Shown: positions 52,902-63,575 of the stretch, piece by piece
Position numbering within the stretch: position 1 is the first letter of the stretch
How the letters are laid out: each line of letters opens with the position of its first letter
NCBI GenBank assembly: GCA_000507305.1
Contig: DF239319.1
Span: 62,001 to 126,000 of the forward strand
DNA: 64,000 nucleotides
DNA from: Breviolum minutum Mf 1.05b.01
Lineage: Eukaryota > Sar > Dinophyceae > Suessiales > Symbiodiniaceae
Direction of reading: 5' to 3'
The notes under the pieces: model-generated
Seen by the model: the letters and a program-made list of their open reading frames with translations, nothing else
Databases searched by the model: none
What the model was told of the DNA's origin: nothing
Program-made: the position numbers and the translations under genes

Positions 52902-53292
52902 GTTTTTCTGGGTTTAAGGTTGAATTGGAGGGATTATATTGGGAAAAGGCATCGTGCTTGCCTATCATGGTTGGTGACTTTTTGATACGGGATTGAGCTG
53001 CCAAACCAAACCTACCAAGCCGTGCCAGGCACCAAACCCTAGCCTTTTGGACTACAGCCGTTCAGTAGTAACCATTTAAAAGAACACATGTTGGTTGGAC
53101 ACCCATTGACTAACCAGTATGATGAAACGTCACTTAAAAAATGAAAAAGGCAAAACAAAATACCCATGTTTGATCACTTTTCTTTGAAAGGAAAACACAA
53201 AATGCCCATGTTTCTTGAAATCCCCGTGACAAAGTGTCACACCTCACTTGACCCAAAAACAAACAAAAAACACATCCTCAAATGAAAATCAC

Positions 53293-53431
53293 CTCCTGCC
53301 TCAAGCCACTCTCCACCACAGGCTGCACACTCCGCTTCAGCGGCAGCAGCGTCGGGACCTGGCATCTCGGTGTTGACCATGTTGCCTCGGTAATAACGCA
53401 TGACATTGTCACCAAACGAAGGGCCCAAACA
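53293..53431 (-). CDS. Internal exon candidate with Cys pair
   Basis: Minus strand, 139 nt between ACTGCTTGCCAG and CAGGAG|GTGATT. The product contains PSFGDNVMRYYRGNMVNTEM then an Ala-rich stretch and ECAACGGEW. CAAC could be half of a metal site or a disulfide pair. GC-rich. Not recognised. Confidence 0.45.
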
Positions 53432-54044
53432 CTGGCAAGCAGTGACAGTGGCAAATTAAGGTCAATCATAGACTTACCCCCCCTTGAAACATGCTCGTCC
53501 AACCTATAGTCTATAGTTGTTGATCAAAAGCATATGATGACATACTGCTGATGCTTCAGACATCCGGCTGTCACCAGCTAGAGGTTGGTAGTTTATGTCC
53601 CCCAAAGTTGTCTGCTTTTCTATATTCCTGGGTGGTGCAGGACTTGTTCCACCAGCAGTACTTTCACTTCTGTAGTGGTGGGGTATTCTCCAAAGGTTTG
53701 TTGGTCAAAATCTTATAGAAAGCTAGTTAAAAAAAGCACCCTGGTGGAGTTGTGAGAAACATTCCCAACATCCCGATGACACTGTTTTACAGAAAGGTAA
53801 CATTGGAGAAACTTATATAAATTCAAATGGTTTCCATTCCCAACCGTGCCTCATTTTCTGTCAGCCTCTGCTTTGTTCGTTTCACCCTAGTGGCAGCTTT
53901 TGATGAATACCAAAAATGGCTTTCCTCAAAAAATGGCTTTCCTCCCAAAATGACATATGGTAACACACGATTTGCCAGTATACCAATAGTAAACGCAAAT
54001 GGAACTTTGTGATTTCGCTATCTCTCAGTTTATTTATTGGAGGA

Positions 54045-54136
54045 TACATCCCCCAATAAGTGACATGGATACCCAAAATGATGGTTTGGAAAATGTATGG
54101 CCATTCTAGGTGCCTATGTTAATTTTCAGGGGTGTA
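54045..54136. repeat. Family D-like foldback element
   Basis: TACATCCCCCAATAAGTGACATGG at the left and CCTATGTTAATTTTCAGGGGTGTA at the right, with a GATGGTTTGGAAAATG core. Diverged. Confidence 0.55.
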
Positions 54137-54207
54137 CACCCCCCAAAAAAGTCATCAAAAAGCGAAAGGGCTGAATGGATTGATTCTCCACGGCAGGTAG
54201 TCATGAT

Positions 54208-54346
54208 GAGGTCAACCTACGGCCACGTACTCCCCGCGGAAAGGGCTCCAAAACCCCGGCCTTATTAGGGGAAACCAATGATTAATGCACCCTTAATAAA
54301 GGCCTTATTTCTGGGGGGGTACGCTAGGGGGTAGATTGACCAGCCA
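54208..54346. repeat. Family G element, long copy
   Basis: GAGGTCAACCTACGGCCACGTACTCCCC at the left, GGGGGGGTACGCTAGGGGGTAGATTGACCAGCC at the right, with two GGCCTTATTA motifs in the interior. Confidence 0.7.
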
Positions 54347-54461
54347 TAACTTAAGTCACTTGATCAGCATAGATAGGCCATGTCCAGACTGAAAATCTGA
54401 GAAAGGGTGGTCACATGAGATCCATCTTTAGACTTGTCCCTCCTTCCAAAAAAAATGTTTT

Positions 54462-54560
54462 GAGACAGTGAATTGAAACTTGAAGTGGGCACCGCCTCCG
54501 GGGGCGGTGTATGTGGCCTTCGAGGCATGCATGAGATACGTTCAAACACACTACATTCCT
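54462..54560 (-). CDS. Exon candidate
   Basis: Minus strand: one frame gives SKATYTAPGGGAHFKFQFTV, reading like a beta-rich segment. Two other frames are open for part of the island. Boundaries not determined. Confidence 0.27.
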
Positions 54561-55199
54561 ATGAAATTTGGTAAAGTTACCAGCCAAACACGAATCATAT
54601 GCCTTCATTGGTGTTGTTGTTAAGTCACCTTGGAAGTGGGTACTTAACACCACACACTGATCAAGATCTTACCCAGGTTTCAATGTATCAAATAAAACCA
54701 AATGTAGGCAAAAAAATGCCATGCATGTCGTGTCTGGGCTTAAAAGTCGGAGATGCTGGTGAAAAGTTCGCATCGATCACCACGTCGCAGCAAACAGCAG
54801 GCTTTCCACCTGTTTCTTTTTTGGAATGGAAAAAATATGTTCCGGTAGAATGCTCTAGGTGAATGGAATTAAATTTGGAATTACCAAGCTGGTTGAACAA
54901 AAAACATGTGAAAGGTTCTAAGTTGTAAGGGTTACCCTCTAAAATAGCTACTTATATAAATGAGATGATTTGCACGCATGTATTTTCAAGTGAATGAGAA
55001 AACATTCAAGATTCACAATGGACAGACATGAACACCCTCAATATGTCACAGGATCTCTACCAACAAAGACTGACAACTGTTGTGTTTGGAACATCTCATT
55101 TGCGGACCTACTATTCTGAATATAGTGTATCGAAACGTTATTTAAATATACACCGGGAGTATCCTCATTTAAAGATCCCCACCATGCACGTCCAAGACA

Positions 55200-55275
55200 C
55201 TTCGAACATGAGGTCGGTGTCACCGAGCGTTCAATCCAAACGGCCTGCGCCCGGCGCAGGGAATTCTTGAGATGA
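55200..55275 (-). CDS. Short GC-rich exon candidate
   Basis: Minus strand with NSLRRAQAVWIERS before CTCG|GTGACA. Several AG sites upstream are possible acceptors. It would be the next exon after 56013-56209. Confidence 0.33.
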
Positions 55276-55308
55276 GGAGATTCCGGCGGCTTGCAATCCT
55301 CACAAAAC

Positions 55309-55385
55309 CCATACCATCCATGTATGGTATATTTACCTACATTTGGGTGATGTTTCTGTTGTTTATGGTGAAAAGTAGCTAGGTA
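55309..55385. repeat. Family E foldback element
   Basis: ATACCATCCATGTATGGTATATTTACCTACATTTGGGTGA at the left. The right side (TATGGTGAAAAGTAGCTAGGTAA) is decayed. Confidence 0.6.
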
Positions 55386-55411
55386 ATCATTTGGGAATAC
55401 CGGTAATCCTC

Positions 55412-55650
55412 AACTAGTTGGTGGTTTTTTACCAACCCATCTGGAAAAAAATATGATGGTCAAAATGGGTTACCTCTCTCTCTCTCTCTCTCCAGCGCCC
55501 TCAATCCATGTCCCTGTGTTAGGGAGACGCGAGCCATGGTCGCACACCTTCAGCCTGATCTAGCCAAATATGGGTTACCATCTTCCCCTTTTTTTAGTGG
55601 TGACAAATTAAACATACAGTATAATTTTCAAACCATCACCCAAGCTCAAA
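55412..55650. repeat. Family A element interrupted by a 95-bp segment
   Basis: The left half (CTAGTTGGTGGTTTTTTACCAACCC to ATGGGTTACC at 55474) and the right half (ATGGGTTACCATCTTCCCC at 55570, to CAAACCATCACCCAAG) are separated by 95 bp that start with (TC)n. ATGGGTTACC is present on both sides, as expected for a 10-bp target-site duplication or a local repair duplication. Confidence 0.65.
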
Positions 55651-55850
55651 AAACACCAGGAGCTTCAAAGTTTGGACGAAAATCCTATAGGTCTCTTGAA
55701 AGGTATCGTTTTGAACCAAGTGCCATTGAACCATTGAAGGTCAGGATTGAAGTTGACATTTTTTGCATCGATTCACAAAACTCATGAAATTTCACACATC
55801 CGGTGTGATTTTCAAAGACGTCAAAAATCACCTCCCTACTTCAAACTATA

Positions 55851-55851
<1 letters not shown>

Positions 55852-55925
<74 letters not shown>

Positions 55926-55932
55926 CATCACC
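55852..55932. repeat. (ATC)n microsatellite
   Basis: About 27 ATC units with two interruptions. The Ile and Ser runs are repeat artefacts. Confidence 0.93.
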
Positions 55933-56012
55933 AATCACCAAACCTCCCCCAATCATCCAACCATATCCCTCAACTTAAGCACATCATCCGAACCCATCAG
56001 AGGAATCCATCA

Positions 56013-56209
56013 ATGGCCGGCCTTAAACGGTGGTTGCAAGGGATTCAAGGCTTCACACTCCGTGCGATTGAACCGTCCCGAGGCTCGCAAACGTCGTCGG
56101 ATGTCGTCGAAGTCCGCCGTGTTGCTGGCGAGCTGCGCTTGTTGCAAGGACGCCGCCCAGGCTGCGGCGTCCTGGCGACGGAACTCCACCGAGGTTGGGG
56201 TGATTCCTA
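56013..56209 (-). CDS. GC-rich exon, terminal or with a GC donor
   Basis: Minus strand after TTGCCAACAG. The product contains VEFRRQDAAAWAASLQQAQL and FDDIRRRLRASGRFNRTECE, with strongly GC-ending codons. It reaches a TGA at 56013, but TTTAAG|GCCGGC just before could be a GC-AG donor. The antisense frames are open too, but their codon use is poorer. Likely helical. Family unknown. Confidence 0.55.
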
Positions 56210-56227
56210 CTGTTGGCAACCAGAAAT

Positions 56228-56326
56228 CCGGCGAGAAAACCAGTTGAGGTTGGTCGTTTATCCCATTATTTACGGGGTTTCAAAAACATCCCACAAGGTT
56301 GTTTGGGAAAACAGCCATCAACAATA
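56228..56326. repeat. Partial family F element
   Basis: CCCATTATTTACGGGGTTTCAAAAACATCCCACAAGGTTGTTTGGGA and CCATCAACAATAT match the family F interior and right end. The left end is lost. Confidence 0.55.
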
Positions 56327-57209
56327 TCTTTAGGGATTCGAAAATGGGACTGGTATGGGAATTTAGTATGGGGTAAAGTTTGCGGTAAAGGGGTTTTGAT
56401 TATTGGGGGTCCCTGAGATTTTCCACTGATCCTGACACATTTCTTTGGCGAAGTCTTTGGAGTTTTTGGAGTATATATGCTGGGAATTACTATGGGGAAT
56501 CTTAGCAAGGGAGGTGGGTTTCAATGAGCTTCAACTCCACAAAAAATTGAAAGAGGTGATTTTGAACATGTCGTTTTGTGCCAATCTCAGGGTTGAACAA
56601 ACATGATGGCCGGGGGGGATGGTGGGTGGAGGGTAGATTGCAGGCTAAAGCAGTAAATTGAAACATCTGTTTCTGGCAAAACACTCAATGTGAAGTGGTT
56701 TTACTTTTAGTAGCGATGATTTTGTAAGATGTCCAACTAAAACACACACACGCACAAGAAATTGGAGATATCATGTGACATGAATCAACCTTTAAGAGTC
56801 ATATTCATATACATATTTACATATATAATTAAGATAATATATCTAAACATATTTGAATGCACATATGATATACATCATATTATAGAATCTAACATGAATA
56901 TCGAGTCGTTGACACACAAAAATGGGCAAAAAGCAACAACGTCGCTTTATCACGCCCATCGGCTTCAGTTTCATGACGTCCTCCAAGTCAGATCCTGTTA
57001 CGTTGCTGGAGGTTTGCTCCGACAAATCCATCAAGCCATGTTTCTGTCGTACCTGGTGGCTGCATAATTGAACATTTGGGCTGAGAAGGTTTTGCCATTA
57101 CAAGCACTTTCTCTCCCTAAAAAACTATACACCGGTACCTAACATCTTCCAATTTTTTCAAACTAAAGGTTTTGATGGCTAATTTTTGACTAATTAGTTT
57201 CTTTAGTAG

Positions 57210-57373
57210 GATGGTGGCCCCCTGGCAACTAATTCTGTTTGGTGTTCACACGAGCCTCCATGCCAAAAGGTGGATCCATGCGAAAGAAGCAGGTACCATC
57301 AGGAAACCTCGACGAATTCGTTTGAAAATCCCCGCGTGGTTCCCGTTGGTTGCACACATCCAATTTTTTAGTG
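57210..57373 (+). CDS. Internal exon candidate
   Basis: Plus strand, 164 nt between TTTCTTTAGTAG and TAGTG|GTGAGT. The product contains WQLILFGVHTSLHAKRWIHA, a basic TIRKPRRIRLKIPAW and a hydrophobic end. An internal AAGCAG|GTACCA may split it. The next plus island (57380-57552, with FYPAISGQALGKFLLILLVG) may be the following exon. Confidence 0.45.
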
Positions 57374-58991
57374 GTGAGTGGAGTCCATGTTTATTGCATC
57401 CGGTATGAGAATTATATAGTAGCTGGCTTTTATCCTGCTATTTCCGGTCAGGCTTTAGGAAAGTTTTTGCTAATCTTGTTGGTAGGGTATCATAAGCCTT
57501 TGGCATATCCCGCGGTTGTTGGACATCAAGCACAGCTCATACAATCTGGGTGACCTACAATGAATACCCACCAGTCTCAAAACTATATTTGATATTTAAG
57601 CCCCATCTGTAAGGGTGTGAAGTTAGCCCCTTTTTGCAAATTCAGGACAAAATCTTGCCATCTATGTGGGACACACCTCCTCCTAACACCAAATCCACCC
57701 TTCTCTTGACACTCCATATGACGTTCGACCCCGGAAAACAGTTTTGCTGCATGGAACGAGCTGGCGCCACCAATGACACAGCCCTGCTGCAAATAGTCAT
57801 CATCCAAGGGCGTCACCACACAGGTGCCAGGATTTGCTAAGCCTTGTTGTATCCATTGTTGTTGGTTGGGCTGGGGGATTGTTGTCTTGGTGTTGAGTTG
57901 AAAATATGCCTTAGGTCTCTTGAGCTGAAAATATGGCACCTTTTTTGGGGGGGTGGTGGTTGGATTGGGAATATCAATGTCTTTGGGCTTCTGGGTCACA
58001 GGAAACCCCAGTAGCTGTACGCAGCTACAGCTGTAAAGTTATACCGTTATATCTGCTGGATCCTTTGTAGCTCAGGTACACCACCCTTGCACTCTGCATG
58101 ATTTGCCCATGTTTTTTCACCAGGTGAACACCCAAGGATTCCCCAGCACCGAAAGGTGGAGTTGATTTCCCCACCTTCAACAAGGCTCCTAGAGCTGATC
58201 CCCTTCATTGATACCCCAAGGGTTTTTTGTTGTACCCCCAAGGAATCCTGACCCCTTCAAACGTGGCTAAAAATTGAGAACCCCTAAAACAACCCCGGCA
58301 AAAATACAGGTTCATGATGTTCATTCACCACATTCAAAATGACTCCAAGGATTCCTAGATGGTATATGATATGTATTTCTTACATGGAAAACTGTCCACC
58401 TTTCCAGGCGATTTCCAATCATCAACAAAAATCCAAGGCACTCAGTCCGATATCACGATCACTGCAATGCCCTGATAAGGTGCATAAATCCTCCGTCTGA
58501 CAACTCCTGGTGCGAAATCAATCGCAAGGAGTTGTCGAAGATACGATTCGTGGATCGATTTTAGTGCCAAAACTTCAAAAAATTGAGTTCGGAAAATTGG
58601 CAAACAAAAAAAACAAAAAAACAATTGTCATTACAGTAGAAGGTTTCCATGGTGTTTATGTGTTTTATTATTTTCAGAAAAAGAGATCCGGGTAGGTTGA
58701 CATGGTGGGGAGAGATTGAATCACTTCATGATGTGGATCGAGGGTGTGGTGGATCGAACAAAAATCGAGCTAGACATGTGCAGTTTGATTGGTATTCAGT
58801 TGCCTATGCCTACCCCTTTGAATTAAAAAACACATATACAGATTAGTATATAAGCAAAAATCAACATATGAAGATAAAGTTATACAAAGTTATAAACAAA
58901 GCAACCACCAATTAATGTAAGAAGGGTTCAAAAATTGAAATATGTAGGTTTTGCCTCTTTTACCTTCGGAACAAACCAACAGGGAAACCAG

Positions 58992-59103
58992 CGGGCGCTT
59001 CTTCCCACCGGCACCTGACACTTTGAAAGCATCCCATCACTTGGGCAATAGGATCTGCTTCGCCTCAGGCTATGGCGTCCGTAAAGGGGATTATGATGGC
59101 ACA
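58992..59103 (+). CDS. Exon candidate
   Basis: Plus strand between GGAAACCAG and GCACA|GTTCTG. The product contains RFFPPAPDTLKASHHLGNRI then CFASGYGVRKGDYDG. An earlier donor (GCGTCC|GTAAAG) is possible. The minus strand is less open. Confidence 0.42.
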
Positions 59104-59452
59104 GTTCTGGTTTTTTTCTGGTGGATGGCGGTTGAATCTTGCGCTAGACTAGACACCAATAGTAAATTAGAAAACATCCCAAGGTTGTGAAGTGTTCAAG
59201 TGTAGATGTTGGTTCATATTTAGGTAATTTTAGGTACATCTGTGTAGTCATTCTATTTTCCTTTTGTGTTCCATCTTTTGGGGTTCCATATCAAGTGGAC
59301 CACCACTTTGAGACATTTTTGACCTATTCGGATCGTTTTCCCGGCCAGCGGCCAGGGTTTGGTTGGCCCTTCATTTCTAGGAAGGCATTGGAACCTGGCC
59401 GAAAAGGTTGTTCCCATGATAGTTGAGCATGTATATATGATAAATATATATA

Positions 59453-59555
59453 TACCCTCCAGGGAACCAACATATCCCACCTAGGGAAATAGAACATCAA
59501 CTATATCAACTTCAAAAAGTGCCTGGGACCCGGGGATATGTTAGTTCTTAATGAG
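59453..59555. repeat. Family B foldback element
   Basis: TACCCTCCAGGGAACCAACATATCCCACC at the left, GGGGATATGTTAGTTC at the right, where the outer TTCCCTGGAGGGTA has been lost. Confidence 0.7.
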
Positions 59556-59834
59556 TCCTCATTAGTTTACAAGGATTCAGTTTCGTAAATCGCTCCAAAC
59601 TTCTCCACAACTAGCACGACAAAAAAACACGACTACAGTAATCTTTTGAATGAATGATACAACGATTTTTAGGAAGTGAAATACCTAGTGGCAAAACGTC
59701 TATATATGTCTATGTAGATATTAGAAAGGTCAAGTATCAACAAATAAATCCATACGTGCATAATATACATATAATCATGGAATACTGTATGTGTACATTT
59801 ATATTATGCGCGTACCCAACTCATGATGATTCAG

Positions 59835-59956
59835 TTTTTCTTCGACTTGATATGGATCCTGCCCAAGTGACAACTGTTTTCATCGAAATTCTCACAGCGT
59901 TTGATGGAGAAACCAGGGCCCAAGCAAAACCTCGGCAGATGAGCTTAAAGATTTGA
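59835..59956 (+). CDS. Exon candidate, possibly terminal
   Basis: Plus strand after CATGATGATTCAG. The product contains RLDMDPAQVTTVFIEILTAF and GETRAQAKPRQMSLKI before TGA. A helical segment with a basic end. It may be a C-terminal exon of the plus-strand gene starting before 57 kb. Confidence 0.4.
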
Positions 59957-60441
59957 TTGAATCAGAAATCAGAGATATCTCTGCATGGGATGGGTGTTTT
60001 TTCCATGGGTTTTTTTCCTATTAAGACCCAAATTCCTCCACCAATTCTTGACCACTTTGGGGTGCCAATACTTGGTAATTTGGACTGATGGTCAAAAAAA
60101 CATCTAGGCATATTTGATGTAGAGAATCCTTTTCACAACAAGGTTTTCCCATAAGCCACTATCACTATACAAGCTTAATCACCAACTATCCACTAAATTT
60201 TTCGCCAGCAAGATGGGTGATGACAACTGGAATAAAAAATTTGCACCCAAACTCAAGCTCCATTGGTAAAGGGCCCGAGCAATAAATGTCGTACACCCTA
60301 AGTAGAGGCTAACACAGCTGGCAGGCCATATCTACGGGTTTTTTACAGGATGATTTTTTTGGCACCTTTACCTGGCACCTTTTTTTAGAGATTGCAGGAA
60401 TTCGGCAGATTCAATTTTTGTGAAAGTCACATTTTTTTCAG

Positions 60442-60786
60442 GTGAATCCTCTATTTCAATGTGAATCTATTGCAGATTCACAAGCAAATTTGGTGACAGA
60501 TGACACATCACTAGATACGAACAGGATCGAACAGGTGTATATAGCCGGAAAGGCTACAACAAGGTTTTGTCCTGAACTTGTCCAGTTTCAAGGCTCCATA
60601 CACAAGATGTACCTTGTAAAGGCTCGATACAAATCTACATTGCGGACCATGTTTGGATGCCATTTTCGTTTCAGATATGTCACAATATACTCAAATCCAG
60701 CTCTTTTTTACTTAGACCCCTCAATCGACTGTGAGCGTCACTTAGGAACAATGGCGCATTGCAAGTCCCATACCCCTTTACTGTAG
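60442..60786 (+). CDS. Long exon candidate
   Basis: Plus strand after GTCACATTTTTTTCAG, open for 114 codons to a TAG at 60786. The product contains CESIADSQANLVTDDTSLDT and then IAGKATTRFCPELVQFQGSI. GAACAG|GTGTAT at 60534 and ACCTT|GTAAAG at about 60618 are possible internal donors, so only the first part may be coding. Confidence 0.43.
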   Translation: MNPLFQCESIADSQANLVTDDTSLDTNRIEQVYIAGKATTRFCPELVQFQGSIHKMYLVKARYKSTLRTMFGCHFRFRYVTIYSNPALFYLDPSIDCERHLGTMAHCKSHTPLL

Positions 60787-61011
60787 CCTTCGTACCTCTG
60801 AGCGAAACCACCCTCCTTGAATTTTTCAATGATACAAGCTAGCGGGGGGAAAAAGAGCCTTGCGATGACTTGTGACATTCGACGGTACAGGTGTGTTAGT
60901 AAAAATGCGAAGTGTCAGTCAAATCAGTATCAATCTACTATATACTTGTCCTTCAAAACATCAAACACCAGAACGACTCACCACCGCGGCTAATGTTGGT
61001 ATCATAACCCA

Positions 61012-61095
61012 TAGCATCCATGTACGGTGTATAGTGCATCATTAACCTGCATGTACGTTGAAAACCAACCAAATGCAAATGGTATGGGAAAGTGA
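61012..61095. repeat. Family E foldback element
   Basis: CCATAGCATCCATGTACGGTGTATAG with ACCTGCATGTACG and CCAACCAAATGCAAATGGTATGGG. Diverged copy. Confidence 0.5.
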
Positions 61096-61168
61096 TATCA
61101 TATATGTTTACCTGACCGACATTAAAGGACTACCATAGTGACCCAGTTCACATCCATTAGATCATTAG

Positions 61169-61302
61169 ATTTTCCCTGGCCCAGTGACATCAAAGGTCGG
61201 TGGCGTAAGGCACATATACGTTGGAAACGTCGAACACCCATGGTTTCCTTAGATGACGGGCTGATGGGTCAACGCGAGTACGTCCGAAGTATATCAGACG
61301 AT
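61169..61302 (+). CDS. Exon candidate
   Basis: Plus strand after TAGATCATTAG. The product contains PWPSDIKGRWRKAHIRWKRR then TPMVSLDDGLMGQREYV. An earlier GAGTAC|GTCCGA is an alternative donor. Strongly basic first half. Confidence 0.37.
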
Positions 61303-61606
61303 GTGTGTATATTATTATATGTAAGAAATATCTAAAGCAACCTTGGACGAACCAGTCAAATAGAAGTGAAGTATCTACTGTATGTGTCTTTTTCACTTGC
61401 TGCCTTGCCAGAAGCAAATTATACAATGGAGGTTTCACCAACCTCCAAAGCTGCTGAAATATTCGAGACTTTCACCGAAAGAATCTCTTAAAAAATGACA
61501 GCTTCTTGTCTGTCGCACGAGTCCCTAACAAGTGTCATCGAAGATGTTGCCTTCAAGCACTTGACCTCCCAGCCTCGGAAAAAAAGGGGGGAAGCAATGG
61601 GTTGTA

Positions 61607-61715
61607 ACCCCCCTGGCGACTAACATATCCATATCCCCCTTTTAAAGGCACTTTTTTGAGTTGATGATATTCCTTTTCCCCAGGTGGGATATCTTGATTT
61701 TCTGGGTGAGAAGGT
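61607..61715. repeat. Family B foldback element, decayed
   Basis: CCCCCCTGGCGACTAACATATCC at the left and GGTGGGATATCTTGATTTTCTGGGTGAGAAGGTA at the right. The core TTGATGATATTCCTTTTCC is recognisable. Confidence 0.6.
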
Positions 61716-61766
61716 AAGGGGGTTTTAAGAGGCAGCATTGTGAAACATCTCTTGGTTACTCTGCAG

Positions 61767-61901
61767 CTTTGGGGAAAGTTAAATGGAGGAAATCAATCCA
61801 TTGATAATGCTGGAGGAAATGGTAGGGCCTCATGGAACCCAAAAAATTCAAATCCGTTGATTCCGGATGCCGCAACTTCGGGGCACATCCCCTGCCATTA
61901 A
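61767..61901 (+). CDS. Exon candidate
   Basis: Plus strand after TTGGTTACTCTGCAG, open for 44 codons to a TAA. The product contains LWGKLNGGNQSIDNAGGNGR then ASWNPKNSNPLIPDAATS. GAAATG|GTAGGG may be an internal donor. Asn/Gly/Ser-rich. Confidence 0.4.
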   Translation, partial: LWGKLNGGNQSIDNAGGNGRASWNPKNSNPLIPDAATSGHIPCH

Positions 61902-62486
61902 ACGCCCAAGAGTAAAGCTCTATGGGTTGCCTTGAGGATGCAGGCAATATCACCAAAGCCAAGAATGTTTGTCAGAAAATCCAAGTTCCCATCTTTCAAT
62001 TGGAGCTGACAAACAAACCTATAGATCACGCTGAAGGGAGTTTAAAGTGGTAAGTTCCCAAATGTTTTTTGTGTATGTTGGTCCTTTCCAACCTTATCAA
62101 ATTTTGTTCCTGTCCTACCCTAGTTGCTTAGTTGTTGTTGTGGTCCAATTCCTATCTTAGTTGTTGTTGAGGTCTCAGCCCAGTGTCTTGACCCAATCAA
62201 GCCTTCATCACATCTCAATGAATTTCGACCTCATGTCGACCTTTGAGGATGTTGGAAATAACAAGTTCAACTTGATTCTACTGAGATCTACGGATTAACC
62301 AATATACCTGGGAATACCTGGCAATATAGTCACCGATGAAAAGCAATACAATATATAATTCCTGGTCCTGGTTATGAATATATTCCTAATTCTTCGCCAC
62401 ATTTTGGAGGCTTGACAGGGTTTCCCCCCAAAAAATGAAACATGATCACAGAGCTGAGTGGGATAAGTGAATTGTGCATCCAGTAC

Positions 62487-62609
62487 CATCCTTCTTGACA
62501 CACCTCTGAAACACTGGCTCAAGAAACACGGCACAATTGGCAGTGTCGGTAGAAATGCACAAGCCGCTGTCTTGCGTCGACAAAGCGGGGGAGGCGCAGA
62601 AAGTGCAAT
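62487..62609 (-). CDS. Cys-rich exon
   Basis: Minus strand, 123 nt between GGCTGCACTGCAG and AAGGATG|GTACTG. The product contains CTFCASPALSTQDSGLCIST then TANCAVFLEPVFQRC. Six-Cys spacing suggests a small disulfide-bonded extracellular or lumenal module. A plus frame (STILLDTPLKHWLKKHGTIG) is also open. Confidence 0.4.
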
Positions 62610-62947
62610 CTGCAGTGCAGCCATAGGTCAAACCTCGAAGTGTTGATCAAACAAGCTGAAGTGGGTCTCTGTCGGACCTTCCTACACTTGTGCACTTTTG
62701 AGGTGAGGTTTTCATATTTGTAAGATCGCTATTTTTCATTCGCCCAAGGGGGGAAAAACATACCAGCAGAAACATGCCCAAAAAATATGAAACGACACAC
62801 AATCAGAATGATCCTCCACCATCGTGAGCTTGCCAGGTCGAAGGAGATTAATGACAGAAAATCCAAGCAGCTTTTGTGACATCCAACTATGCGAAAACAA
62901 CTATGGATGATCAACGAGCGATATTAAATAGTTCAAAAAAAAACATG

Positions 62948-63053
62948 TACCTTCCCTGCAACTAACATAGCCCCTAAAAATGGTGGTTTCCGATAGGAAT
63001 ATCCTTTATTTCAGGGGTCTATTTTCAGGGGCTGTTAGTTTCAGGGAGGGGAA
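62948..63053. repeat. Family C foldback element
   Basis: TACCTTCCCTGCAACTAACATAGCCCCTAAAAATGG at the left and TATTTTCAGGGGCTGTTAGTTTCAGGGAGGGGA at the right. Confidence 0.85.
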
Positions 63054-63575
63054 TACTCATATCAAACAATATCACTTTAGTGGAATTTTGGCATGCCCCC
63101 AACACCAACGTACCTTACTGAGAGATGTATGTTGTGTTTGGTTGTTCACTGCCCCCTTGACAGTCGATGGCAAGGATTTATAATAAGGGACCCCTAGCAA
63201 AAAAAACAGAAATAGGTTACGTAGCATAATTACTACTTAACTATACTTAACTGGCACCGTGGCAGTGGGGGATGCCGGCGAGCCTCTAATGTATCTACAT
63301 TTCCTATTATTGAATGTGCTAAATTTTCTATGTCTTCTAAATTTGTACTCCGTCGTGCATCTGATCAATATCAACCTTCTTGGAATTTCCCCAATCCTGA
63401 AGGGCCTATGACCAACCCAAACACTATATACTGACTCTTTACGCCAGTCAGTATCAATCAAAATTACCATCCTTATCATCCTTCTTGTGACCTTTTTGGG
63501 ATGGTTAAGTGACCCCTTCAAAGGTTGTTGGTGACCTCCAACGATCGGGGACAAAACGGTCACGGCTTGAATCAC

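Noticed and set aside
55747..55978. Poly-Ile and poly-Ser frames
   Set aside because: Produced by the (ATC)n microsatellite.
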